NCBI GenBank assembly: GCA_043778625.1
Contig: JAYWFU010000128.1
Location: 62,001 to 126,000, forward strand
DNA: 64,000 nucleotides
Reading direction: 5' to 3'
Source of the DNA: JACMRI01 sp043778625
Lineage (GTDB): Bacteria; Bacteroidota; Bacteroidia; UBA4408
The translations under genes were made by a program, and so were the position numbers. Position 1 is the first letter of the stretch, and the number at the start of each line of letters is the position of its first letter. Positions 35,693 to 44,317 of this stretch are shown here, piece by piece. The notes under the pieces were generated by a model. That model was given only the letters and a program-made list of their open reading frames with translations. It did not search any database and was not told where the DNA came from.

Positions 35693-36568
35693 ATGGATTC
35701 AAATCAATTAATGGCACTTATTAATTTGCTCGACGACCCCGACGAAGAAATTTTTAACCACATTGAAGAAAAAATAATTACGCTTGGGTCGCCCGCCATT
35801 CCTACCTTAGAAACGGCTTGGGAAACAAGTATGAATAGTGTATTGCAAAGCCGTATTGAAAACGTAATACACAAAATACAGTTTGAAAGCGTTGATAAAA
35901 ACATTATTCAATGGATTGATACTGGCGCACAAAGCCTACTTGATGGCTTACTTATTATTGCCCAATATCAATACGCTGATGTGGACGAACACTTAGTGCG
36001 TGAGCAAATGAACCGTATAAAACAAGATGTGTGGTTGGAGCTTCGTGACGACTTAACAGCGCTTGAAAAAGTAAAAATATTGAACCGTATTTTTTTTGAT
36101 ATTCACGGCTTTGCTGGTAATACCAACAACTTTCATTCGCCTAACAATTCGTTTGTAAATAGTGTGTTAGAGTCGCACAAGGGCAACCCACTAATGCTAT
36201 GTGCTATATACAGCATTGTGGCGCAAAGCCTTAACATACCTATTATGGGAGTTAACTTACCCGAGTTGTTTATACTAGCTTATGTTGATGAACATGCCAC
36301 GGGTACAAGTAGCTCGTTTGAATTTGGTAGTAACGTACTATTTTATGTAAATGCCTTTGCTAAAGGCACCGTATTTGGCCACAAAGAAATTGATAAATTT
36401 TTGGCACAAATGCGCTTACAGCCTAACGCCAAGCATTACGAGCCTTGCCACAATGTGGATATTATAAAACGATTGTTGCGTAACTTAAAATTTGCTTACG
36501 AAAAAAATAGCGATGCCAAACGTGTAAACGAAATACAATACATTATTGAACGCATTGAGCAATTGTAA
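35693..36568 (+). CDS. SirB1/transglutaminase-like family protein
   Basis: A 291-residue cytoplasmic protein. Residues about 150-240 match the SirB1 transglutaminase-like family: FHSPNNSFVNSVLESHKGNPLMLCAIYSIVAQSLNIPIMGVNLPELFI, with the catalytic-position Cys in LMLCAIY. The N-terminal half is helical and HEAT-like (LMALINLLDDPDEEIFNHIEEKIITLG). The family is widespread with uncertain function. It follows the phosphorylase gene by 30 bases and precedes the hexapeptide gene by 17, so it is probably in one operon with them. Confidence 0.8.
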   Translation: MDSNQLMALINLLDDPDEEIFNHIEEKIITLGSPAIPTLETAWETSMNSVLQSRIENVIHKIQFESVDKNIIQWIDTGAQSLLDGLLIIAQYQYADVDEHLVREQMNRIKQDVWLELRDDLTALEKVKILNRIFFDIHGFAGNTNNFHSPNNSFVNSVLESHKGNPLMLCAIYSIVAQSLNIPIMGVNLPELFILAYVDEHATGTSSSFEFGSNVLFYVNAFAKGTVFGHKEIDKFLAQMRLQPNAKHYEPCHNVDIIKRLLRNLKFAYEKNSDAKRVNEIQYIIERIEQL

Positions 36569-36585
36569 CACACCACATATAACTT

Positions 36586-37170
36586 ATGATTTACGAATTT
36601 AACGGCTATAAACCCGTAATACATCCAACATCATTTATACACCCGCAAGCCACAATTACAGGCAATGTAATTATTGGCAAACACGTGTACGTGGGCCCAG
36701 GAGCTGCACTGCGTGGCGACTGGGGACAAATAATAATTAAAGACGGTTGTAATGTGCAGGAAAACTGCACCATACACATGTTTCCGGGTACAACGGTTAC
36801 GTTACACGAAGGGGCGCACATTGGGCACGGCGCTATAATACACGGTGCTACGGTAGGGCAAAATTCGTTAATAGGTATGAATTCAGTGCTTATGGACGAT
36901 GTAGTTATAGGCAACGAGTGTGTAGTAGGCGCATTAGCATTTGTGCCTGCACGCACTGTATTTAGCGCACGCCAAGTAATTGTGGGTAACCCCGCACGTG
37001 CCGTAAAAGAGGTAAGCGACACCATGATAGCTTGGAAAACTAAAGGCACTGAACTATACCAACAACTACCCGCTGAGTGCTATGCTACACTTAAACCCTG
37101 CGAACCACTTACCGAAATAGAATCTAACCGCCCTACACAGCAGGCAGTATATGATGTGTGGAAGAGTTAG
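36586..37170 (+). CDS. gamma-carbonic-anhydrase/PaaY-like hexapeptide-repeat protein
   Basis: A 194-residue left-handed beta-helix protein with hexapeptide repeats across about residues 12-140 (GNVIIGKHVYVGPGAALRGDWG, NSLIGMNSVLMDDVVIG). The zinc-ligand histidines of gamma-carbonic anhydrase are seen at CTIHMFPG and IGHGAIIHG. Close relatives include PaaY and CaiE; PaaY is a thioesterase linked to phenylacetate degradation. paaB and paaC are in this window but 16 kb away, so a link is only a guess. Confidence 0.85.
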   Translation: MIYEFNGYKPVIHPTSFIHPQATITGNVIIGKHVYVGPGAALRGDWGQIIIKDGCNVQENCTIHMFPGTTVTLHEGAHIGHGAIIHGATVGQNSLIGMNSVLMDDVVIGNECVVGALAFVPARTVFSARQVIVGNPARAVKEVSDTMIAWKTKGTELYQQLPAECYATLKPCEPLTEIESNRPTQQAVYDVWKS

Positions 37171-37194
37171 GTTGTTCTCCGAATTGTATTCTCC

Positions 37195-37260
37195 GCCTTG
37201 TTTCGTATCCTCACGAACTGAAAGTATATTTGATTGTTTAGTGGGAACACGAAACAAGGC
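37195..37260. repeat. dispersed palindrome, copy 2
   Basis: A 66-base imperfect inverted repeat whose outer arms share GCCTTGTTTCGT. It is related to the copy at 33405-33469 along its whole length but has more mismatches between arms. It lies in the gap before the glycosyltransferase gene. Confidence 0.72.
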
Positions 37261-37279
37261 TTATTAAACACAACACCCA

Positions 37280-38383
37280 TTGAACCCTCAAAAAAAAATA
37301 ATAGTAAGCGTAACTAACGATCTCGTAACCGACCAACGTGTGCACAAAGTATGTACATTTTTGCAAGCGCACAATTATACTGTTATGCTGGTGGGGCGAG
37401 TGTTAAAAGGTAGTCCAGCTACTGAACGTAAGTACGCTACGCATCGTTTTAAATTATGGTTTACCAGTTCGGCATTGTTTTATGCTGAATATAATTTGCG
37501 ATTATTTTTGTATTTATTGTTTCATAAATACGATTGTTTATTAGCCAATGATTTGGATACATTGCTTGCCAACTACTTAGTACAACAACTTAAAGGCGGT
37601 GAACTGTACTACGACACGCACGAATATTTTACCGAAGTACCTGAACTAGCACACAATGCCATTGCAAAAAAAACTTGGCTAAGTATTGAACGTTACATTT
37701 TCCCAAAGTTAAAAAATGTATATACCGTAAATAATTCTATTGCCAAAATATATAACAAGTTTTACGGCAACACATTACACGTAGTGCGCAACATACCTAT
37801 GTTTACACCTAATAGCACTACACTAAAAACACGTGAGGAATTAGAATTAAACCCAACTCAAAAAATAATTATTATGCAAGGTGCAGGTATTAATATAGAT
37901 AGAGGCGCTGAGGAAGCGGTGTTAGCTATGCAATACCTTCCCAATTATTTATTGCTAATTATTGGCTCGGGCGACGCCATACCTGCCGTACAACAATTAA
38001 TACAACAACACCATTTGCAACATTGCGTACAGCTTATGCCCCGCATGCCTTACGCTGAATTAATGCACTACACCCGCACTGCTAACGTGGGTATTACGTT
38101 AGATAAAGACACTAATCTTAATTACAAATACAGTTTGCCCAACAAATTATTTGACTACTTGCACGCTGGTATACCAGTAGTAACAAGTAATTTGGTGGAA
38201 CTAGCTACTATTGTAACCCAGTATAACGTTGGGCAAATTACACCAAGCCATGCTCCGCAAGATATTGCTACAGCTATTGAACGTGTTGTAAACACTGATT
38301 ATACGGCACAAATTAACCTAGCACAAACAAAATTACAATGGCAAAACGAATGTGTAACATTGGCTAAAATTTATAACGTGTAA
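37280..38383 (+). CDS. glycosyltransferase, group 1 (GT-B fold)
   Basis: A 367-residue glycosyltransferase. It starts with TTG at 37280: no in-frame ATG lies between there and the upstream stop, and the first residues KKIIVSVTNDLVTDQRVHKVC match the usual beginning of the family. The C-terminal half has the group 1 region IIIMQGAGINIDRGAEEAV, LLIIGSGD and NKLFDYLHAGIPVVTSN, with the Glu position of the EX7E motif replaced. Donor and acceptor unknown. It overlaps mutY by one base (TAATG), an unexpected partner. Confidence 0.84.
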   Translation: MNPQKKIIVSVTNDLVTDQRVHKVCTFLQAHNYTVMLVGRVLKGSPATERKYATHRFKLWFTSSALFYAEYNLRLFLYLLFHKYDCLLANDLDTLLANYLVQQLKGGELYYDTHEYFTEVPELAHNAIAKKTWLSIERYIFPKLKNVYTVNNSIAKIYNKFYGNTLHVVRNIPMFTPNSTTLKTREELELNPTQKIIIMQGAGINIDRGAEEAVLAMQYLPNYLLLIIGSGDAIPAVQQLIQQHHLQHCVQLMPRMPYAELMHYTRTANVGITLDKDTNLNYKYSLPNKLFDYLHAGIPVVTSNLVELATIVTQYNVGQITPSHAPQDIATAIERVVNTDYTAQINLAQTKLQWQNECVTLAKIYNV

Positions 38384-39450
38384 TGAGCCTTACTACCACT
38401 CACCCCATTAGTAATTTGTTGCTGCAATGGTATGCTACACACAAGCGTGATTTGCCTTGGCGCAACATTAACAATGCTTACTATATATGGCTATCGGAAA
38501 TTATATTGCAACAAACCCGTGTAGCACAAGGCTTACCCTACTACGTAAATTTTATTACTGCTTACCCCACCGTACAAAAGTTAGCCAATGCGCCTGAGCA
38601 AGATGTACTAAAACTATGGCAAGGCTTGGGCTATTATAGCCGAGCACGCAACTTGCACGCTGCCGCTAAAATGGTAATAACAGATTTTAACGGAGTATTC
38701 CCTACCGATTATATTAATTTAAAAAAACTAAAAGGCGTAGGCGAATACACGGCATCGGCCATTGCATCATTTGCTAGCAATGAAGCCAAGGCAGTAGTAG
38801 ATGGCAATGTATATAGGGTGTTGAGCCGTTTGTACAACGTAGCTACACCTATTGATAGTACGGAGGGCGTAAAATTATTTTCGACCTTGGCCTACGAATT
38901 ATTACCGCAATTAAATGCAGGCGAACACAACCAAGCCATGATGGAGCTAGGCGCTACGTGCTGCAAACCCAAATTGCCCATGTGTGAGGCATGCCCTGTA
39001 CTACAGTACTGCCAAGCATTTAAAGCCAATACTATAAACGAACTACCTGTTAAAAGCAAAAAGACAAAAGTTACTGCACGTTATTTTTATTACCTAATAA
39101 TTGAAGATGCGCAACAACACACCTTAATACATCAACGCCCTGCAGGCGACATTTGGCAAGGCTTATACGAGTTTGTATTAATAGAAAGTACGAGTGTATT
39201 AACTCCAACAGAATTAAAAAAAGAAGTGCAAAGTAAATTAGGCAACCTAAAGTTTAACATTACGCAGCAATCCACTTCGGTTAAGCATGTGCTAAGCCAT
39301 CAACATTTATACACCGTTTTTTGTACCTTACAAGTGGCTACATTACCTGTAATTGCTAGTACTTTAGCCATACCTATGGCTGTAATTAACAACTATCCTT
39401 TACCCCGATTAATTGATAAATATTTAAATGAACATTTTTTTAACCAATGA
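38383..39450 (+). CDS. mutY: A/G-specific adenine DNA glycosylase MutY
   Basis: Removes adenine mispaired with 8-oxoguanine. Catalytic Glu39 in SEIILQQT, the helix-hairpin-helix KLKGVGEYTA at 115-124 and catalytic Asp140 (VVDGNVYRV) are present. The [4Fe-4S] cluster cysteines are Cys194, Cys201, Cys204 and Cys210. A C-terminal Nudix-like domain follows (about 225-350). 355 residues is typical. It overlaps the following TatD gene by 4 bases (ATGA). Confidence 0.95.
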   Translation: MSLTTTHPISNLLLQWYATHKRDLPWRNINNAYYIWLSEIILQQTRVAQGLPYYVNFITAYPTVQKLANAPEQDVLKLWQGLGYYSRARNLHAAAKMVITDFNGVFPTDYINLKKLKGVGEYTASAIASFASNEAKAVVDGNVYRVLSRLYNVATPIDSTEGVKLFSTLAYELLPQLNAGEHNQAMMELGATCCKPKLPMCEACPVLQYCQAFKANTINELPVKSKKTKVTARYFYYLIIEDAQQHTLIHQRPAGDIWQGLYEFVLIESTSVLTPTELKKEVQSKLGNLKFNITQQSTSVKHVLSHQHLYTVFCTLQVATLPVIASTLAIPMAVINNYPLPRLIDKYLNEHFFNQ

Positions 39451-40229
39451 TACTTACTGATACCCACATACACCTGTATTACCCCGAATACGAAACGCCC
39501 GTAGCACAACTTATTGAGCAAGCTAATAAGCGCGGTGTTAGTCGTTTTTTTTTACCTAACGTAGATTTAGCTTCTATACCTATGATGTATGCGGTACACG
39601 CTGCCCATCCTACGTGTACTTATATGATGATGGGCTTACACCCCTGCAGTGTTACCGACGATTATTTGGAGGTACTTGCGGCAATGGAAAAAGAATTAAA
39701 TAGCGATAAAACATTTTGTGCCATAGGCGAAATAGGTTTAGATTTATATTGGGATAAAACCACACTTGTACAACAAACACATGCTTTTGAGCTACAAATA
39801 AAATGGGCCGTAGCACGCAACCTACCCTTTGCAATACACTGCCGCAAAGCATTTGACGAAACGTATGCACTACTTTTAAAACTTAAAAAAGAATTAAAGC
39901 TAGAAAAATTTAGTGGTGTATTTCATTGCTTTGGAGGAACTGTGGAGCAAGCGCAATTGCTTATTAAAATAGGGTTTTACATAGGTATTGGTGGTGTAGT
40001 TACTTACAAAAACAGTGGCATACAACAAGTAGTTGAAGCCCTTGATTTACAACACATAGTTCTCGAAACTGATGCTCCTTATCTTGCTCCAGTACCACAT
40101 CGTGGCAAAACTAATATGCCCGTGTACTTGGCTGATATTGCACAACACATTGCCTTAATAAAACAAATAAGCGTACCCGAAGTGGCACGTATTACTACCC
40201 AAAATTCTATTGATTTGTTTGGCGCGTAG
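39447..40229 (+). CDS. TatD-family metal-dependent hydrolase
   Basis: A 260-residue TIM-barrel hydrolase. Metal ligands are visible in order: DTHIHL (His7, His9), the Glu of GEIGLDLYWD, the His of IHCRKAFDE, the His of FHCFGG, and the Asp of LETDAPYLAP. Family members are 3'-5' DNA exonucleases or deoxyribonucleases with metal-dependent activity. It is translationally coupled to mutY by a 4-base overlap, which fits a DNA repair role. Confidence 0.92.
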   Translation: MILTDTHIHLYYPEYETPVAQLIEQANKRGVSRFFLPNVDLASIPMMYAVHAAHPTCTYMMMGLHPCSVTDDYLEVLAAMEKELNSDKTFCAIGEIGLDLYWDKTTLVQQTHAFELQIKWAVARNLPFAIHCRKAFDETYALLLKLKKELKLEKFSGVFHCFGGTVEQAQLLIKIGFYIGIGGVVTYKNSGIQQVVEALDLQHIVLETDAPYLAPVPHRGKTNMPVYLADIAQHIALIKQISVPEVARITTQNSIDLFGA

Positions 40230-40302
40230 TCCTCAAAAAAAAGCTAAACTATTTTGTATAACTTTGAATATTACTATTAATAACAAACACTTACTTAGTG
40301 CC

Positions 40303-40911
40303 ATGCCAGCATTACACAAACTATTAATTATTGTTGCGCTAGTAGTGTATGGTAGTACTTGGGCACTAGCGCAAGACGATGAATATACCCGACAATCCAA
40401 AACTAATACAAGCATTGATACTGTAAAACCAAGTAATATAACTGCACGCCAACTTCCCGAAACGTGGTGGCAAAAACACAAAGACAAAATTAGCACAGGC
40501 GGAAACCTTAGTATAAATTACTATAATGGCTGGGTAGTACAATTAAGCCCATTAATAGGTTATAAGTTTAACAAATATATTATGCTGGGCAATACCTTTA
40601 ACTTTGCCTATTACGAAAATGGTTATGGCATAGGCCGCTCAATAAGTACTTATGGTGTTAGTCCGTTTGCACGGGCGTACATTTTACCTCGTTTGTTTTT
40701 GCATACTGAGTACGAAAACAATTATATAAAAGTACTTAATACGGCTACTCAACCCATTTATATTTACAACTGGTTAGCTGGTGCAGGTATTACTTATCCT
40801 ATTGTAGGTAATGTGTATGCTACCCTATCAGCCTTGTGGGTTGTTAAAACTAACTATGCCCGCTTTTATCAAAATCCAATAATTAGAGGTGGAATAATAG
40901 TAGGGTTTTAA
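40303..40911 (+). CDS. outer-membrane beta-barrel-like protein
   Basis: About 202 residues from the ATG at 40303 (the open frame begins at 40210, overlapping tatD, but this ATG begins the signal peptide MPALHKLLIIVALVVYGSTWALAQ). A short polar segment precedes alternating aromatic strands (NLSINYYNGWVVQLSPLIGYKF, NTFNFAYYENGYG, GNVYATLSALWVVKTNYARFY). It resembles small outer-membrane barrels. No named family. Confidence 0.65.
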   Translation: MPALHKLLIIVALVVYGSTWALAQDDEYTRQSKTNTSIDTVKPSNITARQLPETWWQKHKDKISTGGNLSINYYNGWVVQLSPLIGYKFNKYIMLGNTFNFAYYENGYGIGRSISTYGVSPFARAYILPRLFLHTEYENNYIKVLNTATQPIYIYNWLAGAGITYPIVGNVYATLSALWVVKTNYARFYQNPIIRGGIIVGF

Positions 40912-40920
40912 TTAAAATTC

Positions 40921-41847
40921 TTATAGTCCCTCATACATTACCCCTTCTTTGAGCGCATAGGTACTTAGCCATAGTTGGTTAATGTTGTACTGTGTAATAA
41001 TATATTGCGTGCAAAGGGCTGCTAAAACTAGCATTTGAGCACGTAGAGGTATTACACCTGGCATAGCTAAACGTTGCTCAAAAGTACTTACATAAATTGT
41101 TTCAAATAATTGAAACAGTTGGGGTAAATCAAATTCGTAACTAGTATGTTGTGAGGTAAGTATGGGTAAATTATTTTGTAACAGTAGCACATCGGCAAAG
41201 GTGTCAAAGCTACCGCTTGAGCCTACTAACAGGGTAGGGCGGTGCAATTGTATAGCAACGGTAAGTGTACTTAATTCGGCAGTTAAATAATTAGTAATAG
41301 TAGTTTTATCTTTCTCGGTAATTACATCACTTGGGTTAAACTTAGCCAACAGCCTTGCTATACCTATGTTGTAGCTTTGCTTAAAAATAATGTGTGCGTG
41401 GTTACAAATAATAAACTCAGTGCTACCTCCGCCAATATCCATTATTAAGGTGTTGTGCGTGGTGGGTATAGTTACGGCGTGACGCACCCCGTTGTATATT
41501 AACTCGGCTTCGCGTAAGCCATCAATTACTTGTATAATAATGTTGGTGTATTGCTTAACTGCCGTGCAAAATTCGTTACAGTTGCTAGCATTGCGCACGG
41601 CCGATGTAGCAAAGGCATTAATAGTAGTTACCTTATACTCGTTGCAAATAGTAACAAAGTGCTGTAAGGCATTAATGGCTCGCTGTTGTGCGGCAGCATT
41701 AATTATGTTGCTACCAATTGTATGCTCCCCCAATTGTACGGCTTGCTTAGTAGTGTGTAGTATGTGGGGTACATTGTTGGTAACTTGCATTATTAGCAGG
41801 TTAAAGGTATTAGTGCCTAAATCAATAACGGCGGTAGTTTGGCGCAT
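40921..41847 (-). CDS. Ppx/GppA-family phosphatase
   Basis: A 308-residue actin-fold phosphatase. The two phosphate-binding motifs are VIDLGTNTFNLL at the N-terminus and IMDIGGGSTEFI at about 150. Family members hydrolyse polyphosphate or pppGpp; the short form without an HD domain, as here, is common in Bacteroidetes. The last gene of a minus-strand run; 9 bases separate it from the O-methyltransferase gene upstream. Confidence 0.88.
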   Translation of the reverse strand: MRQTTAVIDLGTNTFNLLIMQVTNNVPHILHTTKQAVQLGEHTIGSNIINAAAQQRAINALQHFVTICNEYKVTTINAFATSAVRNASNCNEFCTAVKQYTNIIIQVIDGLREAELIYNGVRHAVTIPTTHNTLIMDIGGGSTEFIICNHAHIIFKQSYNIGIARLLAKFNPSDVITEKDKTTITNYLTAELSTLTVAIQLHRPTLLVGSSGSFDTFADVLLLQNNLPILTSQHTSYEFDLPQLFQLFETIYVSTFEQRLAMPGVIPLRAQMLVLAALCTQYIITQYNINQLWLSTYALKEGVMYEGL

Positions 41848-41856
41848 TGTTAATTG

Positions 41857-42492
41857 TTATAGTTTACGAGTAATATATAACCCATCACGCAGGGGCAATA
41901 ATATTTTTTGGATACGAGTATCGTTGTTAATGTAAGTGTTAAAATCTATAATAGCTTGTGTGTCTTTATCAGGTAGGGCATCGGTAACACGCCCTTTCCA
42001 TAACACGTTATCAATTATTATTAATGCACCTTGGCGGCAGTGGTTAATACTCCAATCGTAGTACAGTTTATTGTTTTTTTTATCAGCATCAATAAATACT
42101 ACATCAAACGTGTGTTGTAGTGTTGGCAGTATATCCAAGGCATTGCCTACTTTAAGTTGTATTTGATAAGCGTAGGCACTCTCCGTAAAATACTGTTGCG
42201 CACGCTCGGCTACTTCATCATTTTTTTCAATAGTAATTATAGTGCCGTTAGTTACTAAACCTTGTGCCATACACAGCGTTGCATAGCCTGTGTAAGTACC
42301 AAATTCTAATACATAATTAGCGTTAGATAATTGGCATAATAACTTTAGCAATTGCCCTTGCACTGCGCCCGATAGCATGTGGGGCTGCAATACGTGTAGA
42401 TAAGTTTCGCGCTCAATTTTGGTGAGTAGCGCATCAACTTTAGAGCTGTGTTGTTGGCAATAGTTTTGTATGTCGGCAGCAATAATTTCCAT
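41857..42492 (-). CDS. SAM-dependent O-methyltransferase (class I)
   Basis: A 211-residue Rossmann methyltransferase of the catechol-O-methyltransferase/YrrM (TrmR) type. Cofactor motif I is VLEFGTYTGYATLCMA and the metal/acidic motif is FDVVFIDADKKN; ALIIIDNVLWKGRV follows. YrrM relatives modify tRNA (TrmR) or small molecules; substrate not known. The ATG follows the M16 peptidase stop with no gap, so the two genes are closely coupled. Confidence 0.87.
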   Translation of the reverse strand: MEIIAADIQNYCQQHSSKVDALLTKIERETYLHVLQPHMLSGAVQGQLLKLLCQLSNANYVLEFGTYTGYATLCMAQGLVTNGTIITIEKNDEVAERAQQYFTESAYAYQIQLKVGNALDILPTLQHTFDVVFIDADKKNNKLYYDWSINHCRQGALIIIDNVLWKGRVTDALPDKDTQAIIDFNTYINNDTRIQKILLPLRDGLYITRKL

Positions 42493-43737
42493 TTAATTAG
42501 CAGCAGGGGTAAATACTAATTGCGTAAAATTATCTTGGTTTAATATTTCGTTGGCCACGTGTAATAAATCGCTTGCCGTAATTTTATCAATAGCCCGTAA
42601 CGACTCGTTAACCGTAACCACACGATTATTCATTAACTGCGATTTGCCTATACCAAACAAATTACTTAGGCCACTATCCAGCCCCAGGCTTATTTGCCCG
42701 CTGAGTTGATTTTTGGCTTCGCGCAATTTTATTTCGCTAAGTTGTTTGGTTTTAAATGAATTTAAAATTTTCCATACCGAAGCATTTACTTTGTTGTGGT
42801 TGGCTTCATCGCAACCGTAGTAAATACTAAACTGCCCCGAGTTTTTGTAAGCCCCATAGTTACTGCTAATGTCGTACACCCAAGCATTTTTTTCGCGTAC
42901 ATGCATGTTTAATGCAGCATTCATAGCTGGGCCACCAATTATATTATTTAAGAGCATAAATGCTAAGCGTTCTTTTTGATTGTGGCCATAAGCAGGCACG
43001 CCAAGTATGCAATGTAGTTGCGAAATATCTTTTTCCATCACCACATTTTTGGGTTTGTAGCTAGGTTTACCTACTCGTACTTTAGGGGTAGTTGCAGGCA
43101 TTTTGCATTGCATTAAATGCTTGTTGAGTATGGCTACTTGCTGTGCAATAGGCAGTGGGCTTACACTTACAATAATTACGTTTTGAGCGTTGTAGTGTTG
43201 TTTTACAAACTGTTGAAGGTCTTTTGTTTTAAAATTAGCAATACTGTCTTTAGTGCCTAAAATAGGGTGTGCCAGCGGGTGCTTGCCATAAAATAATTCA
43301 TCGTAGTCGTCCATTATTTGCTCAGCGGGCGAATCTTGGTAAGAGTTAATTTCCTCGTTAATTACACTTTTTTCTTTTTCAATTTCGGCTTGCGGAAACA
43401 ACGAATTAAACGTAATATCAATTAACAAATCAGCGGCACGGTCGTAATACTCGTTACGAAACGAAGCGTGATAGCACGTTTCTTCCTTGCTGGTGTAAGC
43501 GTTAAGCTCGCCACCTACGGTATCTAACCTATTAATAATGTGAAAACTTTTGCGCTTGGCCGTACCCTTAAATATACAATGTTCAATAAGGTGTGCAAGG
43601 CCGTGTTGTTGGGCGTTTTCGAGACCCGAGCCACAATCAATCATAATGCCTAGGTGCGAGTTAAGTTGATGCCACTCCTTGCTTACTAGCACTATGTTGT
43701 GGTGGAGTATTGCGGTTGATATTTTTTCGTGGTACAT
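42493..43737 (-). CDS. M16-family zinc peptidase
   Basis: A 414-residue single-copy M16B peptidase. The inverted zinc motif HxxEH is His49-Leu-Ile-Glu52-His53 (GLAHLIEHCIFKGT), with the downstream Glu in EINSYQDSPAEQIMDDYDELF region. No signal peptide, so probably cytoplasmic, like the mitochondrial-processing-peptidase-type bacterial members. A single protein can form the clam-shaped peptidase as a homodimer. Cotranscribed with the methyltransferase. Confidence 0.92.
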   Translation of the reverse strand: MYHEKISTAILHHNIVLVSKEWHQLNSHLGIMIDCGSGLENAQQHGLAHLIEHCIFKGTAKRKSFHIINRLDTVGGELNAYTSKEETCYHASFRNEYYDRAADLLIDITFNSLFPQAEIEKEKSVINEEINSYQDSPAEQIMDDYDELFYGKHPLAHPILGTKDSIANFKTKDLQQFVKQHYNAQNVIIVSVSPLPIAQQVAILNKHLMQCKMPATTPKVRVGKPSYKPKNVVMEKDISQLHCILGVPAYGHNQKERLAFMLLNNIIGGPAMNAALNMHVREKNAWVYDISSNYGAYKNSGQFSIYYGCDEANHNKVNASVWKILNSFKTKQLSEIKLREAKNQLSGQISLGLDSGLSNLFGIGKSQLMNNRVVTVNESLRAIDKITASDLLHVANEILNQDNFTQLVFTPAAN

Positions 43738-43762
43738 GTAATTTTTTATTATTATAAGAAAA

Positions 43763-44242
43763 CTAAACGGTTGTTATATCTCTTTGTATTAGTTTTTCTC
43801 TAGCTGTACTAATCATAGCTTCTCTAATTTTAGTATTATTCAACTCTTGATTTATTTCATCATCACTGCTAATAGCCTCGCCAATATTATCAAAGATGTT
43901 CATGTCATTCTCCTCTTCATCATTTTCGTTACCTGAATTTAGTTTGACAATAGCACGATTATACTTATCAAATTCAATAACAGCGAATGTATTAACCCAA
44001 TCAATGCCGTGAGTTGGGAAACGACTATTAATCAACCGTACTAATTCAATATAGAGTTCTTTATCAATTTCTGGTATTATTCCATTTTCACTAATATGAA
44101 CAAATAAATCTGAACAATTATCAAAGCCGTATTTTACTCTTAGTGAACGGAAATTATTTATGTCGAAGTTCTTTACAACGGGGTTTTCGCTATTGATTGT
44201 AATTGTAATAATATCGTTTTGAGAATTTATAGTATATGCCAT
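43763..44242 (-). CDS. hypothetical acidic protein
   Basis: A 159-residue soluble protein rich in Glu, Asp and Asn; the segment GNENDEEENDMN (about 104-115) is strikingly acidic. No motif or family recognised. Its codon use appears more AT-rich than in the neighbouring housekeeping genes, and it sits between holB and the M16 peptidase gene with a 75-base AT-rich gap upstream, which may mean a later insertion. Function unknown. Confidence 0.55.
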   Translation of the reverse strand: MAYTINSQNDIITITINSENPVVKNFDINNFRSLRVKYGFDNCSDLFVHISENGIIPEIDKELYIELVRLINSRFPTHGIDWVNTFAVIEFDKYNRAIVKLNSGNENDEEENDMNIFDNIGEAISSDDEINQELNNTKIREAMISTAREKLIQRDITTV

Positions 44243-44317
44243 TTTTTGTTAATGATTATATGTTATTATTACGATATTATTTATAATTACGTGAGTTATT
44301 TTATTATCAATATTCCC

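Noticed and set aside
36606..37049. A 147-codon antisense open frame within the hexapeptide-repeat gene
   Set aside because: Repeat-rich, valine/threonine-rich shadow of the beta-helix code; no independent support.
36586..37170. Treating the PaaY-like gene as part of the paa cluster
   Set aside because: It lies 16 kb away in an unrelated operon, and the same family includes gamma-carbonic-anhydrase-like proteins with other roles.
38383..39450. A functional link between the glycosyltransferase and mutY because they overlap by one base
   Set aside because: Tight overlaps between unrelated genes are common throughout this window, so the overlap alone does not support a link.
41492..41935. A 147-codon plus-strand open frame over the ppx and methyltransferase genes
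   Set aside because: Shadow of two well-supported minus-strand genes.
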